Below are positions 5,006-5,156 of a stretch of DNA of 5,156 nt, piece after piece. Positions within the stretch are counted from its first letter, which is position 1. Each line of letters starts with the position of its first letter. This stretch comes from CAYXVU01 sp964468725 (GTDB lineage: Bacteria > Acidobacteriota > Blastocatellia > UBA7656), in assembly GCA_964468725.1 (NCBI GenBank), contig CAYXVU010000327.1:1-5156 (forward strand), in the 5' to 3' direction. The notes under the pieces were generated by a model that was not told the origin of the DNA, did no database searches, and was given only the letters and a program-made list of their open reading frames with translations. The translations under genes and the position numbers were made by a program.

Positions 5006-5156
5006 TTAAGCGGCTCGCAAAACCGTATCGTCGGAGAGAGAATCAGACTGTGCTGCCGAGAGCTGCGCGACAATGACGGTGATGTTATCTTCGCCGCCAC
5101 GTTCGTTCGCCAGATCAATGAACAGACGGCAGGCCGCAACTGTGTCGGTTGCTGTG
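5006..5156 (-). CDS. PP2C-type Ser/Thr protein phosphatase, C-terminal fragment
   Basis: Only the last 49 residues lie in the window; the gene continues past its right edge. The visible part reads CRLFIDLANERGGEDNITVI followed by VAQLS, and then a Ser/Asp-rich tail ending LRAA. The helix followed by GGEDNITVIV is the hallmark C-terminal motif of bacterial PP2C (PPM, Stp1/PrpC-like) phosphatases. The Asp of EDN is the conserved metal ligand, and the ITVIVAQL strand closes the beta-sandwich. Such enzymes remove phosphate from Ser/Thr residues using Mn2+ or Mg2+ and usually oppose Hanks-type kinases. No kinase is visible; it may lie outside the window. The gene is convergent with the DUF2383 gene. 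Confidence 0.86.
   Translation of the reverse strand, partial: TATDTVAACRLFIDLANERGGEDNITVIVAQLSAAQSDSLSDDTVLRAA

Overview
The window is a bacterial chromosomal segment of about 54-57% GC by eye. Its genes are short, stress- or envelope-related families with clear Shine-Dalgarno sites. The mix (a standalone YdeP-type molybdopterin oxidoreductase, a low-affinity iron permease family protein, two copies of the tiny lmo0937/DUF5670 membrane protein, a DUF2383/PA2169 four-helix-bundle protein and a PP2C phosphatase) would suit an environmental Gram-negative such as an acidobacterium. That taxonomic guess is inference; no rRNA or other phylogenetic marker is present.

Layout. (1) 1-503: a 49-aa lmo0937-family membrane protein (136-285, +), then about 220 bp of non-coding DNA with a 14-bp inverted repeat (309-322/388-401) and a hairpin (446-485) that probably ends the oxidoreductase transcript arriving from the right. 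(2) 504-2843, minus: a 779-aa FdhF/YdeP-family molybdopterin oxidoreductase. It has a cysteine, not selenocysteine, at the presumed Mo-ligand position. A TATAAT box lies upstream of the chosen ATG. (3) 2844-3184: a divergent intergenic region with a perfect 10-bp inverted repeat about 90 bp apart and a second hairpin. (4) 3185-3911, plus: a tight run of membrane genes: the iron permease family protein, a second lmo0937-family 49-mer and a possible 34-aa single-helix protein. A strong 12-bp hairpin follows. (5) 3912-4452: about 540 bp with no convincing gene but several inverted repeats. (6) 4453-4920, plus: the DUF2383 protein, closed by a 16-bp perfect-stem terminator. (7) 5006-5156, minus: the C-terminal 49 residues of a PP2C-type Ser/Thr phosphatase, cut by the window edge.

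How the genes may work together: the oxidoreductase is divergent from the small membrane-protein cluster. All the families are ones often found near stress-response genes, so a shared envelope or stress theme is plausible but not proven. I do not see a clearly new system. The items most worth checking are the structured non-coding stretches, the duplicated lmo0937 genes and the unannotated 34-aa protein.
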